This document shows, one piece after another, positions 7,157 through 11,310 of a stretch of 11,310 nt of DNA. The notes below the pieces were generated by a model, which saw only the letters and a list, made by a program, of their open reading frames with translations, had not been told where the DNA came from and made no database searches. Made by a program: the position numbers and the translations under genes. This stretch comes from Rodentolepis nana (taxonomy: Eukaryota > Platyhelminthes > Cestoda > Cyclophyllidea > Hymenolepididae): the NCBI GenBank assembly GCA_900617975.1, contig UZAE01001844.1, positions 1 through 11,310 on the forward strand. The letters are read 5' to 3'. The first letter of the stretch is position 1. Every line of letters starts with the position of its first letter.

Positions 7157-9162
7157 AGGTGTGACATCATGACAAATTCACTTCCCCAAAAGTTGACTCA
7201 TCTTGAAAAAATGAGAAAATATTAGATAACGCAGTCGAAAAGATAATTATGGAAAATCGTTAATGGTATTGGCGGCATTTATTAAGCAATAATGCTGGGG
7301 GAAGATAATTTAGCGCGAAGACGGTTGTGTTGGTGAAGAGTCAAAATAAAATTTATTACCATAATTAAAAACATGTAGAGAGAGTGAAAAAGGCTATATA
7401 GTACCCATTTATAAAGCCCATCGACGGTGAAAATTTTGAACAACTGTCTGCAATTGCAAAATCTTTTAGTTTGACAGCCACGTATACTATTTTTAGATCT
7501 TTTAAACTAATATCATTATCACGACCGTTTATATATTCAAAACAATATAATATAATTTAAAATAAAATTAGCTTTACAAACCAGGCATTTGCAAACTTGG
7601 TGTGGCTCAAATTGAATATTTGAGAATTCTATGCTATGATAACAATTTGCTTCAGAAGGTTCTATCTTATGTTGATTGGACTTCATAGTATCTTCAATGT
7701 CAATATACGTATTTTATCTCATTAATTCTTTTTTATCCTTAAAGAAGTAAGTAAACCTGCGCAAATACAGGATGAATGAAGGGTACAAAGTAAATTTCTG
7801 CTCAATTTTTTTAGTGTCGCGGAGAAGTGATTGCCTCCAAGTAAACTCAAAATTTGATTGAAAAGATTTTCCCTCTTATTACTATACAAAATTAAGTTTT
7901 TTTTGACTGGAAAAAAATAACCAAATAAGTCAGAAGGATGTATGGAAAAGGCAAGTTTTTTTATAATTCTCGAATGAAAATTTGATAAATATGTTAAGAT
8001 TTTTTCAAAACGTCAATGTCTATTTCTGCCCTGAATATTGAAACCATCCGTTTTAATTATGGTAAGACTAAGTTTCCAAATATCAAGCTGATGCAGCATG
8101 AAAATGTGATGAAGTTTTTGGTATATTGAAAATGGCTGAAGCAGTTGCATGATCAGGGCAATATTCCTTTAATATCGCTGATTTTAACTTAAATTGAAAT
8201 TCAGAAATTAAATCACGAAGAAACAAATTTAATGTATTTATATTGTGGAATAAAAATTATATCTCATACGAACAAATTCATGTTTCTATAATTCTCGTTC
8301 CTGATTAGAACCTCCAAATAGCTTCACAATGCTACCGATAATAATGATAATAATTAAAAGTATTTTGAGAAGATAATAAAACAAATATTTTTCCCCAAAA
8401 TCCAGTATAATGAGGTAAGTATCGAAAAAATTGCTTGTCTTTGGTCTCTATAAATTGAATAATTTAAAATTTATATCGCAAGACTGTTAGTTTCATTGCC
8501 TCTATGGACCCTGTGATTTGTGTGATAAGATTACGTGCCTATAAATTAAAACGGAGTCACAGTTAGGTCTGACTGCAATTAAAATACTCCATTTCAATAA
8601 TACTCTCATAAAAAATTGAGCCATAAATTCAGTCTTTTGTAAGGGAAAAATTATGTGTAGCTTCATAATAGCAATCGTTGCGTTTCTCCTTTCCATTCTC
8701 AAATTTAAAATGCTAATTTTGTAATGCACTAACCTTTGTTTACTCATTTCTACATTTAAATTATCTTTTTATAAGGGAAAATCTATTTTAAAATTTATAT
8801 AATTGCAATATTACTTCAAGTTATTTTAAATAACAGGGCTTCGAAAGCAGAAGTGAAAAATATATTGCATACTTCAGCCTTTTTTTTATTCAATATGATA
8901 ATTGAATTCTATTCTTTTCAAACAATTATGTGGTTGGTGACTAATAAAGATAAACAAGATTAATATGAATTTAGTGAAAATAGAATAATATGTATTATTT
9001 AAACAATGGTGTTTGTCAATCGAAGACAATATGGGAACTTTATATGCACTGTGGTTGATCAAAGGTAAATTCAATCACGACTCTGTGAGAAAGGTTTTGA
9101 TTAAAATCAGATCGTTAAAATCAAATTGGTTGTAATTGGTAATTTTGAATTTGGTCTTACAT
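7157..9162. other. Non-coding stretch, no recognised feature
   Basis: This is very A+T-rich sequence with short imperfect ATA/ATAAT simple stretches (for example 8338-8357). The minus-strand frames at 8502-8747 and 8886-9074 are short, contain no recognised motif and are not supported by context. Confidence 0.5.
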
Positions 9163-9178
9163 GAACCCCTGTGGGTTC
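9163..9178. repeat. Small hairpin, 6-bp arms
   Basis: GAACCC (9163-9168) and GGGTTC (9173-9178) pair perfectly around CTGT. It is a G+C-rich island in A+T-rich sequence. It is too short to assign a role. Confidence 0.4.
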
Positions 9179-11251
9179 CTAAATTTCCACATCGACTGTT
9201 CTCCGTTAAAAGAAGAGAGTGGTAAGGCTAACAATTTATTCAACTCATTCTGAACACTTCTAATGTGAACGGGGAATATGGTAACAAGTCCTGGAATTTA
9301 AACTCTGAGACATGGATGTTAGATGCAGTTAACATCTTTGCCAGTAGGACTAAAAATTCTCTATATTTCAAAATAATCACATGTTTCGTTAATGTGTGGG
9401 AATAGTCTAGTACTAGTCTAAATTAAAGAGCACAAATAAGTTTAGTTGACTGCAACTATAAATTAAAAAACGGCAAAATCAACGTATTTGACAAAATTTT
9501 TAAAAATTTGCATTTTTGCTAAATTATTAAATTTTAATATGGGATGTATATTAAAAAACTACTCAAAAGAGGCTAATATTCCCATTCAACTGACAACAGC
9601 GCATTTTTCAAAGGCAGAAATAAGTGGCGAGATTTAAAAGTAATTGTCTTCAAATAAAATTAGGTTAAGATCCACATAATATGCATTTTTAACGAATGCA
9701 ATAAATATTTTCTATGAAAAGGATATTTTTATCCTCTTGCAATCGGCTGTTCGAAGATATAAATGAATTCAAGTGATATTGAATTAAAGATGCCCAGATA
9801 TTTTATCGGGACATTAGATCTTCCTGAAATCCATCGAACAAAGCGTAAATAACAAGCCTTAAAACATTTAAAAGAGGGCGAAAAACTCTAGACTTCATGA
9901 ACTCCCATTGACTTCATTCGTTTACATCCTTTCTTTAAACACCACAGATCTTTCTCTCACTAAATTATTTTGTTATTACATATGTTCAGAGGCAATACGG
10001 TGTTTTTGTGAATAATAACGAACATCAAAATTTAGTTTGTTAGGTAAAATTAAACACAATTTTCGTAATCGATTTACCACTGGTCACTATTGGATAATAT
10101 TCTGCACGGGACTTGGTAGTTGGGATTAATGAAATGAAGGCTATCCGCTCGATATTTTTTAGTTTGTAGATGATCTTCTATAAATCCGGAATTCATTTTA
10201 GTTAAGTCAACCTACAAAATATCTGAAGATAAAATTCAGGTACATAATGGCGATTAATGTATTCAAGTTACTGTATTGCTTTGCAATCTCAAATTAATTC
10301 CGTTATTTTTCCTATAAATGAAGCTTTTATTTTATTTCGCCTTAATAGCTTCCTTGCAAATAGCCTTCTGATTTAAAGCAATTTTTAATGACGGGGAATA
10401 AATGTGATTAGCATAGTCATAATTTGAGCAAGCAGGGAAATACTTTCAAGGTTATTTCATTGAATTGACGTAAGCACATGTATAGTTGAGCTTAATCAAT
10501 TCCATTTTAATGATATCATTCAGTAAATGGGTTGCATATTTCTGCGTTGTGCTATATAATGCTTACTCGTGAAGTGAGGATTTAAATTTATTGTCCCAAT
10601 ATGTTCCTCTGTATGGCAGGATTTGCTAATATTCTGGATTACGTAATTGCAAGTGACTTCACTGTCAAATAGGAATGTGGTTTCCAAAAAAGATTCTAGG
10701 AAAATAACATTATTCTAAATCTTTTTTAACAAGCTATTATTGTTACGAACCATCCCCTTCACCAAAGATATGTCAAAATAAAATAAAGGGTCTATTTTAC
10801 GTATAGCAATGATTAGAAAATAGGTAGAGCTGAGTTAAATGACAGATTTTTAAGGACTAAAATTTTGTATAAGTCTTGTTTTAACAAGTGTTTTATTAAT
10901 TAAATGATCAATCTTTGTACGAACTTTAAGTCAAAATATCATAGAATGTCGATTAAATTGCAGTTCAAATGTGCTTAATTTTAGAACAAGGTATTCCACT
11001 GTAATTAAATACGCTTGCAATGTTGAATGGGGGGGGGGACGTTAACAAATAACATAATTATTTCTCAATCACTTGTCACATTAAAAATTATAAGATGTCA
11101 AAATTCAAAAGAAATTTGCCATTTTTATAGAAATCAGTCTGTGATTTACTCACCATTAAAAATGCACATCCAATTTACTCAAGTGTGCAGCTATAATATT
11201 GTTTTGTGCTTTGGGCAAATAAATTATTAAGATAATCGATATTCATAAAAT
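9179..11251. other. Non-coding stretch, no recognised feature
   Basis: This stretch is A+T-rich without a supported gene. Minor items are the palindrome CTAGTACTAG near 9409, a 6-bp hairpin AGGATA-TTTT-TATCCT near 9720-9735, and a run of ten G at 11029-11038 in which a short open frame starts by accident. Confidence 0.5.
11029..11038. repeat. Homopolymer run of ten G
   Basis: Ten consecutive G occur in otherwise A+T-rich DNA. A run of the same length lies in copy A at 205-214. Such runs are prone to length change and to sequencing error. Confidence 0.8.
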
Positions 11252-11310
11252 GGGGATGTACGATAGACTTACCTCCACGTGGTGCACCCTGGGCAACGTA
11301 TACTCATACG
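11252..11310 (+). mobile_element. SINE-like retroposon, copy D (cut by window end)
   Basis: Only the head is visible: GGGGATGTACGATAGACTTA, the CACGTG palindrome, then the CGTAT-N4-ATACG hairpin (11297-11310), which ends at the last base of the window. Over the 54 bases from the TGTRCGATAG start it differs from copy A at a single position. The element presumably continues for about 260 bp beyond the window. Its duplication should begin in the flank just upstream, around 11240-11251, but this cannot be tested here. Confidence 0.85.

Noticed and set aside
11027..11230. 67-codon frame beginning within the ten-G run.
   Set aside because: The start is an accident of ATGGGG at the homopolymer. The rest has no motif and the length is within chance.

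Overview
This is an A+T-rich (about two-thirds A+T by eye) eukaryotic window, most likely from an invertebrate animal genome, and almost entirely non-coding. There is no dense run of long reading frames, no operon-like spacing, and no recognisable rRNA, tRNA or CRISPR array. The eukaryotic call rests on retroposed repeats with target-site duplications, AATAAA-bearing A-rich tails and splice-site-like sequences. The species cannot be named from this sequence.

The main content is a short interspersed, SINE-like retroposon family that I do not recognise by name. It is present four times: copy A (94-421, minus), copy B (2598-3182, minus), copy C (3889-4204, plus) and copy D (11252-11310, plus, cut by the window end). 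All copies share one 5' head: G-rich start, then TGTGCGATAGACTTACCTCC, a CACGTG palindrome and a CGTAT-N4-ATACG hairpin. The three complete copies share one 3' end: TTTGATATAAATAAA followed by A-rich sequence. Copy C is flanked by a 14-bp direct repeat and copy A by a 9-bp direct repeat. These fix the element as a unit of about 315-330 bp, read from the CGATAGACTT head to the AATAAA tail. Copy B has about 585 bp because at least five internal segments are tandemly duplicated.

Layout: 1-93 is flank; 94-421 is copy A; 581-1064 holds two short open segments (581-838 and 915-1064), each preceded by a good 3' splice-acceptor-like sequence, which may be exons or gene relics; 1065-2586 is featureless; 2598-3182 is copy B; 3208-3874 is spacer; 3889-4204 is copy C, inverted relative to B; 4216-11251 is about 7 kb of A+T-rich sequence with a few perfect inverted repeats; 11252 to the end is the start of copy D.

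No gene is annotated with confidence. The window is best read as intergenic or intronic DNA colonised by one active-looking retroposon family. The open frame of about 97 codons over copy B is a by-product of its purine-rich tandem duplications.
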